Origin: an uncultured Carboxylicivirga sp.
Lineage (GTDB): Bacteria; Bacteroidota; Bacteroidia; Bacteroidales; Marinilabiliaceae
Direction of reading: 5' to 3'
Assembly (NCBI RefSeq): GCF_963674565.1
Contig: NZ_OY771430.1
Coordinates: 248,001 to 312,000 of the forward strand
DNA: 64,000 nucleotides
The translations under genes were made by a program, and so were the position numbers. Within the stretch, counting starts at the first letter, position 1; each line of letters opens with the position of its first letter. Below are positions 55,445 through 63,043 of this stretch, in pieces. Under the pieces are notes generated by a model. The model searched no databases. It was not told where the DNA came from and saw only the letters and a list, made by a program, of their open reading frames with translations.

Positions 55445-56224
55445 TTATGGTTTTCCCAGAGGTAAAGTAAATTTAAACTCACTTCCTTTTCCAGGTTTAC
55501 TTATTATCCATATTTTACCATTGTGAATGTCTATAAACTCCTTACAAAGTGATAGACCAAATGCTGTTCCTGTTTCACTATTTGTACCAGGTAATGAGAT
55601 GTTTTTGCCAGAATCAAAAAGTATATTACTTACTTTGCTTTCCATTCCAACGCCATAATCTTTAATAGTAACCTCAAGAAACCTATTGTTCTTACTCAAT
55701 GTACTTATGTCAATCTTTCCGTTGGCATGTGAGTACTTTATGGCATTACTTATTAAGTTTCTCAATATACTTTTAACCATGTTTTTATCAGCAAACACTT
55801 TTATTTCAGAAATAATAGGCAGCGTAATTTTAATATCTTTCAGCGATGCAAATAATTCAAGGTTATCAGCCTCTTCAATGAGGATTTCTTTTAAGTCAAT
55901 AATTTCAGGTTGAAATGAGTTATTATAGTTTTCAGCCAAAGCCCATATAAGAATACCATCAAGTAGTTTCATTGTTTGTTCAGCAGATTTTAGAGCGATT
56001 TCAATATATTCTTCAACCTTATTTCTATTCCATTCAAATGCACCTTCTTTTAACAATCCTAAAAAACTTATCATGGAACTCATTGGTGATTTAATATCAT
56101 GCCCAATTATTGCTATAAGCTTCTTATTGTCGGCAATGATTTTTTTTTCTTTAATCTCAATTTGCTTTGAAAACTGATGGTTTGATATAACTTCTGAATG
56201 ATTAATAAGCTTTAGCTCTTTCAT
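55445..56224 (-). CDS. Soluble sensor-less histidine kinase
   Basis: This 259-residue protein has an N-terminal coiled coil, then HisKA with IIGHDIKSPMSS (His near residue 43), and HATPase_c with LRNLISNAIKYS, DYGVGM and GTAFGLSLCKEF. There is no TM or sensing domain and no response regulator beside it, so its input and partner are unknown. It follows the cupin gene by 30 nt in the same operon. Confidence 0.85.
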   Translation of the reverse strand: MKELKLINHSEVISNHQFSKQIEIKEKKIIADNKKLIAIIGHDIKSPMSSMISFLGLLKEGAFEWNRNKVEEYIEIALKSAEQTMKLLDGILIWALAENYNNSFQPEIIDLKEILIEEADNLELFASLKDIKITLPIISEIKVFADKNMVKSILRNLISNAIKYSHANGKIDISTLSKNNRFLEVTIKDYGVGMESKVSNILFDSGKNISLPGTNSETGTAFGLSLCKEFIDIHNGKIWIISKPGKGSEFKFTLPLGKP

Positions 56225-56254
56225 GATTCTTCATTTCATTAATATAAAATCCTT

Positions 56255-56605
56255 TCAAATTTGAACTGCTTCATAACCGCTCTTAATGGTAGTTGAAATC
56301 ATTTTAAACCTCTGGTTTGCTATAATATTATTTGATGTATGAGCAGGGATTATGATGCCTTCACCGGTTTTCAGTATGTTTTTATTTTCGTCAATTACTA
56401 CTTCTGCGGTACCTTCAATAATTTGAATGAACGTATCGAAGGGCGATATTTTTTCTGCAAGAGCTTCTCCGGTATCAATAGCTACAACACTTACATTTCC
56501 TGTGGTTTTTCTTATAATGGTTTTTGTTACCACCGAATTCGGAACATATTCAATAATTTCAATTAAAATATGCGACTTTGATTTTTCCATTTCAGTGGTT
56601 TCCAT
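56255..56605 (-). CDS. Cupin-domain protein
   Basis: This 116-residue protein is a single beta-barrel with FDTFIQIIEGTAEVVIDENK and GEGIIIPAHTSNNIIANQRF. These are the two cupin motifs, but the first has no HxH, so metal binding is uncertain. It starts 17 nt downstream of a TACCTTTA -7-like box and a predicted AraC site, and leads into the histidine kinase. Confidence 0.75.
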   Translation of the reverse strand: METTEMEKSKSHILIEIIEYVPNSVVTKTIIRKTTGNVSVVAIDTGEALAEKISPFDTFIQIIEGTAEVVIDENKNILKTGEGIIIPAHTSNNIIANQRFKMISTTIKSGYEAVQI

Positions 56606-56621
56606 ACGCTTTGTTTATACT

Positions 56622-56678
56622 TAAAGGTACTTTAAGCAATAGAACCATGTGTTATACTATTGAAGGTTTAATTTACAT
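56622..56678 (-). promoter_or_regulatory. Predicted AraC half-site pair and promoter of the cupin-kinase operon
   Basis: On the minus strand ATGTAA (56678-56673) and GTATAA (56657-56652) are 21 bp apart, followed by TACCTTTA at 56629-56622. GTGTGAATG precedes the first half-site. Confidence 0.6.
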
Positions 56679-56690
56679 CATTCACACATT

Positions 56691-58178
56691 TTAGCGGGAT
56701 TGTCTGAGTCCATATATTGTTCTGAAATGATATCCATAAATTGCAAACGTTACTGCATCTGAGAATAATCCCGGTTTGTTAAATAGTGTCCAGATAAGTA
56801 ACTTCCAATACTCAATTCTTCCTTTATTTACAATCCCAATAACATACATCGATTTTAAGAAAGCATTTATAAGAGAGAAATTGATTTTATTTCGCCTTTT
56901 GTCAAGCTTATTGTAATTCATTAACAATCGTCGGAGTCTTTTATAATAAGGTTTAGCTGCATATATATTATGAATTATTTTTTTATATCCGTCCAATAAT
57001 TCATCCAGATCCATTTTGGGTATAAAATTCATTGATGAATCGGTATTGTTACCCGTTGCTTCAGTGGTCAATCTGTTTTCGGTTTCCAACCTCTTGTATA
57101 AAACTGTGTTTTTTGGGGCATTTAATAGTCCAACCATGGCCGAAACAATTCCACTCTTTTGAATAAAATCGATTTGCCGCTGAAAAACACTGGGGGTATC
57201 ACTGTCAAAGCCTACAATAAAGCCTCCTGATACCTGTAGTCCTGAATTTTGTATTGCTCTTATGGACTCCAGTAAATCGCGATTTTTGTTTTGCACTTTA
57301 TTACACGTACGAAGCGCTATTTCATCGGGTGTTTCAATCCCAATAAAAGTTGAGGTAAAACCTGTTTCAATCATTAAGGACATTAATTCTTTATCATCAG
57401 CCAGATCAATTGAGCTCTGAATATTAAAGACAAAAGGATACTTGTGCTTGTGCAGCCATGTTTTTAATGTCGGTAAAAAATGTGTCTTGATTTCCTTTTT
57501 ATTACCAATAAAATTATCGTCAACAATCGAAACAGGACCTCGCCAATTTAGTTGATATAATGCCTCCAGTTCCTTTATTGTTTGCCTGGTGTTTTTCATT
57601 CTTACCTTGTGCCCCAGAAGCGACGTAATTTCACAAAAGTCACATGAGTAAGGACACCCTCGTGATACCTGTATGTTCATAAAGACATATTTCTTCAACT
57701 CCAACAAATGATAATCAGGCACAGGCGAAAGGGATAGATCGGCATATTGATCGGTTGTATATATTCTTTTAGGTTGCCCATTAGACAAATCTGTGAGAAA
57801 CAAGGGTAATGTAATTTCAGCCTCATTTAAAACAAAGTGATCAATAAGGGGATAATTTTTGTATTCCTGGGTGAAAAGCGGACCGCCGGCAACAATTTTT
57901 TTATTAAGTTTCACACATTCTGAAATTATTTTGTTGACAGATTCTTTTTGAATATACATCGCACTGATGAATATATAATCGGCCCAAACAACATCCTTTA
58001 AATTAAGTTCAGAAACATTAAGGTCGATCAGTTTTTTCTGCCAATTGGAGGGTAGCATTGCCGATACAGTAATCAATCCAAGAGGTGGAACAGCAGCTTT
58101 TTTTGAAATAAACTTTAACGCATGCTTGAAACTCCAAAAGGAATCGGGATAGAGTGGATATATAAATAATATTTTCAT
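56691..58178 (-). CDS. B12-binding-type radical SAM protein with C-terminal DUF4070-like region
   Basis: The protein has 495 residues. The N-terminal 140 resemble a cobalamin-binding Rossmann domain (FIYPLYPDSFWSFK, IVAGGPLFTQEY), without an obvious DxHxxG. The radical SAM cluster motif is SRGCPYSCDFCEITSLLG (Cys triplet about 176-183), and FIGIETPDE and SGGFIVGFDSD follow. The C-terminal part resembles DUF4070, as in HpnP-like enzymes. The substrate is unknown. An AraC-type site lies about 150-210 bp upstream. Confidence 0.8.
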   Translation of the reverse strand: MKILFIYPLYPDSFWSFKHALKFISKKAAVPPLGLITVSAMLPSNWQKKLIDLNVSELNLKDVVWADYIFISAMYIQKESVNKIISECVKLNKKIVAGGPLFTQEYKNYPLIDHFVLNEAEITLPLFLTDLSNGQPKRIYTTDQYADLSLSPVPDYHLLELKKYVFMNIQVSRGCPYSCDFCEITSLLGHKVRMKNTRQTIKELEALYQLNWRGPVSIVDDNFIGNKKEIKTHFLPTLKTWLHKHKYPFVFNIQSSIDLADDKELMSLMIETGFTSTFIGIETPDEIALRTCNKVQNKNRDLLESIRAIQNSGLQVSGGFIVGFDSDTPSVFQRQIDFIQKSGIVSAMVGLLNAPKNTVLYKRLETENRLTTEATGNNTDSSMNFIPKMDLDELLDGYKKIIHNIYAAKPYYKRLRRLLMNYNKLDKRRNKINFSLINAFLKSMYVIGIVNKGRIEYWKLLIWTLFNKPGLFSDAVTFAIYGYHFRTIYGLRQSR

Positions 58179-58329
58179 GCCTATTTTTCTTGCGTTGGTT
58201 TATTTAATTGCATTGGAAAAATAAGTTTTGAGTAAACTATTGAGGAAGAACTGGCTATAAATGAAGTTTAAATATTCAGCCCAGTTGTAAATTTTCTAAT
58301 GCATTAAAATTGCTTCAACTATTTAAGGT

Positions 58330-58386
58330 TAAAGTTCGTGAAACAATAGAATGGAGGCGTTATAGATTTCTAATAAAAAATTACAT
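58330..58386 (-). promoter_or_regulatory. Predicted AraC half-site pair upstream of the radical SAM gene
   Basis: On the minus strand ATGTAA (58386-58381) and CTATAA (58365-58360) are 21 bp apart, followed by a weak GAACTTTA at 58337-58330. The block is closely alike to 48.53-48.58 kb. It lies right after the HMA-AraC stop codon. Confidence 0.5.
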
Positions 58387-58389
58387 AAT

Positions 58390-58950
58390 TCACACATTTT
58401 CGAGTGTGTCACGCCTTTTATTTTTAAGATCCTTAAAATGGGAAGGGGTAAGTCCTGTAATTTTTTTAAATTGATTTGACAAGTGTGCCGCACTGCTGTA
58501 GTGCATTTTATAAGCTATTTCGGAAAGAGTTAGTTCATCATAAACAATGAGTTCCTTAACTTTTTCAATTTTATGTATCAAAAAGAACTTTTCAATAGTT
58601 ATCCCTTTAACTTCTGAGAATAGATTAGCCAGATATGTATAGTTATGATTAAGTTTTTCACTAAGGTAGTCAGATAAGTTTACTTTTATTTGATCATCAG
58701 TATAATGTACCAGTTCAATAATAGCAACTTTTATTTTTTCAACCAGAATACTTTTTTTATCATCCATCAATTCCAGTCCTGATTTTCTCAAAATGTGATC
58801 TAGTTTCTTTAGCTGATCATCAGATAGATTCTCAGTAACATTTGCTTCGCCTATATTGACATAAATATAGTTTAAACCAAGCTTTTCCAGTTCACTTTTA
58901 ACCACCATTTGGCAGCGTATGCATACCATATTTTTAATATATATTTTCAA
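58390..58950 (-). CDS. HMA-like metal-sensing AraC-family regulator (copy 3)
   Basis: This 186-residue protein has an HMA-like N-terminal domain with MVCIRC (about 8-13) and a C-terminal AraC HTH with SEIAYKMHYSSAAHLSNQF and GLTPSHF, paralogous to 8177 and 17335. It is the only copy in element B. Its gene is followed by a 21-bp half-site pair, and the same kind of pair precedes three operons of the island, so it is the best candidate for the island's regulator. Confidence 0.85.
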   Translation of the reverse strand: MKIYIKNMVCIRCQMVVKSELEKLGLNYIYVNIGEANVTENLSDDQLKKLDHILRKSGLELMDDKKSILVEKIKVAIIELVHYTDDQIKVNLSDYLSEKLNHNYTYLANLFSEVKGITIEKFFLIHKIEKVKELIVYDELTLSEIAYKMHYSSAAHLSNQFKKITGLTPSHFKDLKNKRRDTLENV

Positions 58951-59093
58951 TATTCACATATTAGAACTGAATTATCTAAATTTAGTGATTATTAGCAAGT
59001 ATATAAAGTAGCAAGTATCAAAGTTTTATAATTTCGATTTCAAAGTTATTAAATGAGGCTCTTAGGTATAATGTTATAAATGCTTTTCTTATC

Positions 59094-59339
59094 TTAATTT
59101 AGGTAGTGGTTTTTAAAAAATGATCCAAACATGAGCATCTTTACCAGATTATGAACTTTCAATATATGCAGAAGTGCTATATTCATTACATTTTTTTTTT
59201 GAAAGAGTACGAATTCTTCCTTCCAGTTTTCTTTATCAAAGTCTGTAACTAAAAACCAGGAGGTGTTATTTTCTAAGAGAGGATAGATACCGATAAAATG
59301 ATTGCCTTCAACTGATATAATCGAATTAACAAATATCAT
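59094..59339 (-). pseudogene. Degraded fragment of a TOTE-conflict-system archaeo-eukaryotic primase domain
   Basis: The frame reads GNHFIGIYPLLENNTSWFLV and TDFDKENWKEEF, matching the AEP primase core (GIYPLL...CWFLAxDFD) with its catalytic DxD. After a run of ten A's the match jumps to another frame: CNEYSTSAYIESS, stop, SGKDAHVWIIF, stop. Members have ERSRSGNGxHVWIFF there. So there is a frameshift plus two stops, and no helicase or nuclease remains nearby. Confidence 0.65.
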
Positions 59340-59355
59340 GCTGTAAAGTAGTGGT

Positions 59356-59414
59356 TAATATATTAGCTATATGATAAAAATATGGCTATATTTGTCTAAT
59401 ATATTAGCTATATG
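59356..59414 (+). promoter_or_regulatory. hipBA promoter with two direct operator repeats
   Basis: TAATATATTAGCTATATG occurs at 59356-59373 and 59397-59414, with a 41-bp step. The -7 box TATATTTG (59387-59394) lies between them. The second repeat ends in the ATG of hipB itself, so a bound repressor would cover both promoter and start codon. Confidence 0.65.
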
Positions 59415-59687
59415 TATTCAATTAATCCAACACCTCATGAAATTGGTAAGGAACTGGCCAAACGCCACAAAGCCTTGCGTAAACAATTAAAGTTATCTCA
59501 ATCAGTTATGGCAGAGAGATCTGGTGTCTCTTTAGGGAGCTTAAAACGTTTTGAAACTACTGGACAAATATCTTTGGAATCATTACTTAAGTTAGCTCAC
59601 CTTCTTGATAGGCTGGAAGATTTTAAATTAGTTTTCCAACCCAAAGAAGACTTAGGCAATATTGAGGATCTTTTTTCGACTAAATAG
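59412..59687 (+). CDS. HipB-like antitoxin, XRE-family HTH
   Basis: This 91-residue protein has a clear XRE HTH (about 12-70): LRKQLKLSQSVMAERSGVSL and GSLKRFETTGQISLESLLKL. It is 17 nt before the HipA-type gene. It would neutralise HipA and repress the operon through the repeats at its start. Confidence 0.85.
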   Translation: MYSINPTPHEIGKELAKRHKALRKQLKLSQSVMAERSGVSLGSLKRFETTGQISLESLLKLAHLLDRLEDFKLVFQPKEDLGNIEDLFSTK

Positions 59688-59704
59688 TAGGTAAAGAAAT
59701 TGTT

Positions 59705-60940
59705 ATGGAAAATATCAAAAATATTTTAGTGTCTTTGGAGCTTGAGGGCCAAAGTTATGAGGTAGGGGAAACGGTAAGGGATAATCGAACAATCTACTTT
59801 CGCTATAATGCTGATTTTTTGAAATGTGGTCTCAATATTTCACCAATTAAGCTGCCTTATAATAATGAAATCAATTCCACCGGTTCAGAACCCTTTGATG
59901 GGCTGTATGGTGTTTTTAACGATTCGTTACCTGATGGTTGGGGAAGGTTGTTGTTAGATCGTTCTCTTGCATCGAAAGATGTAAATATGCAAAATATAAC
60001 TCCATTGGATCGCTTGGCTTACGTTGGTGATAAGGGGATGGGTGCTTTATGTTACAGACCAAAGTTTGATGAAGATGTTGCAATATCATCTGAAATTGAA
60101 CTGGATATGATAGCCCGGGAAATGGATCATATTTTAAAAGGAAGTGATTCTGATATAATTGAAGAGCTATATACTTTAGGTGGTTCTTCCGGTGGGGCAC
60201 GTCCTAAAATATTTGTTGGGTATAATAATGTCACCAAAGAATTAATGCATGGTCATCAAAAACTGGCAGAAGGTTTTGAAGATTGGCTGATTAAATTTCC
60301 ATCATCGTCAGACCCTAAAGAGATTGCCAATATTGAATACGCTTACCATAAGATGGCTTTAAAAGCCGGATTGGTAATGAGCGATTGTAAACTATTCACA
60401 GGACGCTCGGGACAAACATACTTTGGTACAAAACGCTTTGACAGAATAAAAGAGAAAAGAATTCACATGCATACTGCAAGTGGATTGATGCATGATAATT
60501 TTAGAATGAGCACCATGGATTATGGTCATTTAATGGATTGTGCCTTTCAACTTGAAAAACATGTGAAAGCATACGAAAAAGTATTACGTCTGGCAGCTTT
60601 TAATGTGTTTGCTCATAACAGGGATGATCATAGTAAGAACTTCTCTTTTTTAATGGATGTCAAAGGTAATTGGAGTTTTGCACCTGTATATGATCTCACT
60701 TTTTCAAATTCAGCATATGGTTTTCATAGCACAATGGTTGCAGGAGAGAGTAAAAATCCGGGAAGGAAACATTTATTGGAGTTAGGCTTACATTTTGGAA
60801 TAAAGAAACCGGAGCTGATATTGGAAGAAGTGCAAGATGCAGTTTCTCATTGGGACTCAATAGCTAAAGAGTGTGGCGTGTCACAAAATGCTATTATAAC
60901 GATTCAAAAGGCAATTAATGGAGTGAATAAAATTAATTAA
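59705..60940 (+). CDS. hipA: HipA-type serine/threonine kinase toxin
   Basis: This 411-residue protein has an N-terminal HipA subdomain with FDGLYGVFNDSLPDGWGRLL (about 64-83). The kinase part has LGGSSGGARPKIFV (P-loop and lysine, about 157-170), HNRDDHSKNFSFL (catalytic loop) and YDLTFS (the DFG-like metal motif). All the visible catalytic residues are present. HipA kinases modify tRNA synthetases or other translation factors and cause growth arrest. Confidence 0.88.
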   Translation: MENIKNILVSLELEGQSYEVGETVRDNRTIYFRYNADFLKCGLNISPIKLPYNNEINSTGSEPFDGLYGVFNDSLPDGWGRLLLDRSLASKDVNMQNITPLDRLAYVGDKGMGALCYRPKFDEDVAISSEIELDMIAREMDHILKGSDSDIIEELYTLGGSSGGARPKIFVGYNNVTKELMHGHQKLAEGFEDWLIKFPSSSDPKEIANIEYAYHKMALKAGLVMSDCKLFTGRSGQTYFGTKRFDRIKEKRIHMHTASGLMHDNFRMSTMDYGHLMDCAFQLEKHVKAYEKVLRLAAFNVFAHNRDDHSKNFSFLMDVKGNWSFAPVYDLTFSNSAYGFHSTMVAGESKNPGRKHLLELGLHFGIKKPELILEEVQDAVSHWDSIAKECGVSQNAIITIQKAINGVNKIN

Positions 60941-60976
60941 CGACCTTTATTAGCATGAAATTTAATTATAAGTCTT

Positions 60977-61020
60977 GAGCAAATATCGCATATCGCGATA
61001 TTTGCTCTAAGCCTATTTGT
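60977..61020. terminator. Hairpin terminator between hipA and integrase B
   Basis: GAGCAAATATCGC (60977-60989) and GCGATATTTGCTC (60995-61007) form a perfect 13-bp stem with a 5-nt loop between two convergent genes. A weak T-rich tail follows. Confidence 0.7.
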
Positions 61021-61022
61021 TT

Positions 61023-62237
61023 TTAATACAAATTCGCTATCTTCTCCATATTCTTACTAATCAAAGCCTCTGTCGTTCTGGCATAGCGCTGAGTCATTTT
61101 TGTGCTGGAATGACCTAAAGTCTTTGATACAACTTCAAGAGGCATATTGTTTTCTAAAGCAACTGTAGTCGCAAAGGTATGTCTGGCTGTATGTGTTGAT
61201 ATAGGTTTATCTATACCGCATATAGTTCCGATTTCTTTCAAATATGCATTCATTTTTTGATTGCTCAAAACAGGTAGGACTGCATCCTTTTCAATGAGTT
61301 CCGGTTCGTTTTTATATTTCGCCATTAGTTTTTTAGCAGCTTCAATTACGAAAATTGTACTCATCTGATCTGTTTTAGTACGTTTTTTATGAATCCAGGT
61401 AATTCTGTTACTATCTGTTGTGATGTGCTGTCTTTTTAAGGATTTGACATCAGAGAAAGCTAATCCTGTAAAGCAGCAGAAAACAAAAACATCACGTACT
61501 TGTCTTAATCGCTCCATACTAATATCCTTATTTATTAAGGTATCCAGTTCCTCTTTTGTCAAGTAAACAGCATCAACAGGTTTTAATTTAAATTTGATGG
61601 TTGCAAAAGGATCTTTTTTCATCCAGCCGTTAGCCAAGGCAATTCTAACGATCTTCTTAAAGTTCTTCAAATACTTAATGGCGGTATTATGAGCGCATTT
61701 ACGTTCGGTTTTTAGATATAGCTCATAATTACGTACGAATTGATGGTTCAGATCTTCCAAGGCCATATCTTCACGTTTATATTGCCAACGTATAAAGTCT
61801 TTGGTGTGCATATAGCAGGTTTCGTATCGTTGAATAGTATCAGGGGCGAAGTCAATACCAATAAGTTTTCTTGCATTATCATTGTGTTCCTGGAAAACTT
61901 TCAGAATAGTACGTCTGGTTTCTTTTTTACCAACCATCTTTTCTTTGAGAATTCTTGGATTAATAGGTTGGTTATCCATAGTCATAAAATTAAAATATGA
62001 TTGGATTTTTGTTCTGTGAAGTTCAATGAGCTGATTGATTTTCTCAGCTTGTTCAGAATTGCCTTTTACGAATTGTTTGGATTCATTCCACTGTTTAGGC
62101 AGAATACTTTGCTTTAAGCCATACTCGTCTCTTTCCTTGTTGATAATGATTCGAACGAAGATTGGAGCTTCTCCGTTTTTAAGTAATTTTGTCTTCTTGA
62201 TAAAGAAGTTGATTTTGATGGTCTCAAGTCCACTCAT
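61023..62237 (-). CDS. Tyrosine recombinase of element B (IntDOT-like)
   Basis: The protein has 404 residues with the same three-domain plan as integrase A. The N-terminal arm domain reads INFFIKKTKLLKNGEAPIFV. The catalytic domain has HTARHTFATTV, LGHSSTKMTQRYA (Tyr nucleophile) and TGLAFSDVKSL in place of the first catalytic Arg. It is related to but clearly different from integrase A, so the two elements are not simple duplicates. It lies about 250 bp from the tRNA-Ser attachment repeat. Confidence 0.88.
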   Translation of the reverse strand: MSGLETIKINFFIKKTKLLKNGEAPIFVRIIINKERDEYGLKQSILPKQWNESKQFVKGNSEQAEKINQLIELHRTKIQSYFNFMTMDNQPINPRILKEKMVGKKETRRTILKVFQEHNDNARKLIGIDFAPDTIQRYETCYMHTKDFIRWQYKREDMALEDLNHQFVRNYELYLKTERKCAHNTAIKYLKNFKKIVRIALANGWMKKDPFATIKFKLKPVDAVYLTKEELDTLINKDISMERLRQVRDVFVFCCFTGLAFSDVKSLKRQHITTDSNRITWIHKKRTKTDQMSTIFVIEAAKKLMAKYKNEPELIEKDAVLPVLSNQKMNAYLKEIGTICGIDKPISTHTARHTFATTVALENNMPLEVVSKTLGHSSTKMTQRYARTTEALISKNMEKIANLY

Positions 62238-62333
62238 AATAATAAATTTTTGATGTTAAAATTATTTTTATGAGTTCATTTTGTTGCAATCTAAAACCGA
62301 GCAATACAGCGTAATACAGAGCTTTTTTAACCG

Positions 62334-62376
62334 TTTCTGGTGGACTAAAATGAGGACTTTTTTAGTCCACCAGAAA
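62334..62376. repeat. 17-bp perfect inverted repeat upstream of integrase B
   Basis: TTTCTGGTGGACTAAAA (62334-62350) and TTTTAGTCCACCAGAAA (62360-62376) are separated by 9 nt. It lies between the integrase start and the attachment site and could be an arm-type or excisionase-binding site, or an operator. Confidence 0.6.
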
Positions 62377-62430
62377 TCCACCGAAAAACTGCGTTTTTTT
62401 GCTTCTTTTTGCAAAATATTGCGCATTAAA

Positions 62431-62460
62431 AAAACCTGTAAGTGTTGACTTACAGGTTTT
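62431..62460 (-). terminator. Leftward terminator of tRNA-Ser, carried at the element B end
   Basis: AAAACCTGTAAGT (62431-62443) and ACTTACAGGTTTT (62448-62460) form a perfect 13-bp stem with loop GTTG. An A-run on the left reads as a T-run for minus-strand transcripts. Confidence 0.75.
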
Positions 62461-62483
62461 TACTTTAAATTGCTTTCGCTTTC

Positions 62484-62499
62484 AGCGGAGAGAGAGGGA
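62484..62499. repeat. Attachment-site repeat, copy 2, at tRNA-Ser 3' end
   Basis: AGCGGAGAGAGAGGGA overlaps the acceptor stem 3' strand and part of the T stem of tRNA-Ser. It is identical to 27152-27167. Confidence 0.65.
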
Positions 62500-62570
62500 T
62501 TCGAACCCCCGGTACCTCGCGGTACAACGGTTTTCAAGACCGCCGCATTCGACCACTCTGCCATCTCTCC
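62486..62570 (-). tRNA. tRNA-Ser (anticodon UGA)
   Basis: Read on the minus strand from 62570, it folds with acceptor GGAGAGA/TCTCTCC, an anticodon loop with TGA (plus strand 62534-62536), a long variable arm as in class II tRNAs, and the T-loop TTCGAAT. No CCA is encoded. The discriminator base is G. Confidence 0.9.
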
Positions 62571-63043
62571 AGATGTTAATGGAGTAGAGTTTACACTCTG
62601 CCCCGCGATAGTTATCACGGTCTCCAAGTCGATATACGTGAAGTGCATGAAGCACCTTTTGTTTCAAATTAAATTCTGAAGCCCTTTATTATTGGGCATT
62701 CTATTAAGTTACCTCTTTTGATAACGGATGCAAAAGTAGAGTAAATTTTTTAATTGCAAAATAAATTTTGCTGAAAAGTGGTACTTTTTTGAAATAAAAA
62801 ACTATTTCTTTCAAAGTCAATAAAATATACTAATGAGTAGTTTATGGAAGTAATAGAATTAAAAAGATTGTTATAAGTAATCCTGAGTTTCTTCTAATTT
62901 GTGATTGGTTTGAGTTATGATTGTTTTGTACGACAAAATCCCCGAATGGGGATTTAGCCTTTCTTCAAGGATATAATTAAAGTAAGGTTGAAAAAGGATA
63001 TATATACATAGTATGTACATATAGGTTAGTGTATGATTAGTGT
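62571..63043. other. Non-coding stretch right of the tRNA, with a terminator
   Basis: No gene is seen in these 473 bases. AAATCCCC (62936-62943) and GGGGATTT (62948-62955) form an 8-bp hairpin with loop GAAT. It probably terminates the minus-strand GIN-domain gene. Confidence 0.55.

Larger units (their letters stand above)
27152..62499. mobile_element. Element B: ~35.3-kb integrated element at tRNA-Ser
   Basis: It is bounded by direct repeats at 27152-27167 and 62484-62499. The right end carries its own IntDOT-like integrase (61023-62237) and a terminator next to the tRNA 3' end. It holds a replication-like module (37.9-40.9 kb), AbiE and HipBA toxin-antitoxin genes and a stress/glycan island. 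No relaxase, coupling protein or conjugation genes were seen, so it is not self-transmissible by a visible route. Confidence 0.6.

Noticed and set aside
27152..62499. Element B as a conjugative element
   Set aside because: No relaxase, coupling ATPase or tra genes were found on either strand.
62399..62679. Short ORFs on both strands over the tRNA gene
   Set aside because: They cross tRNA-Ser and its terminator; tRNA-derived ORFs are a frequent artefact.
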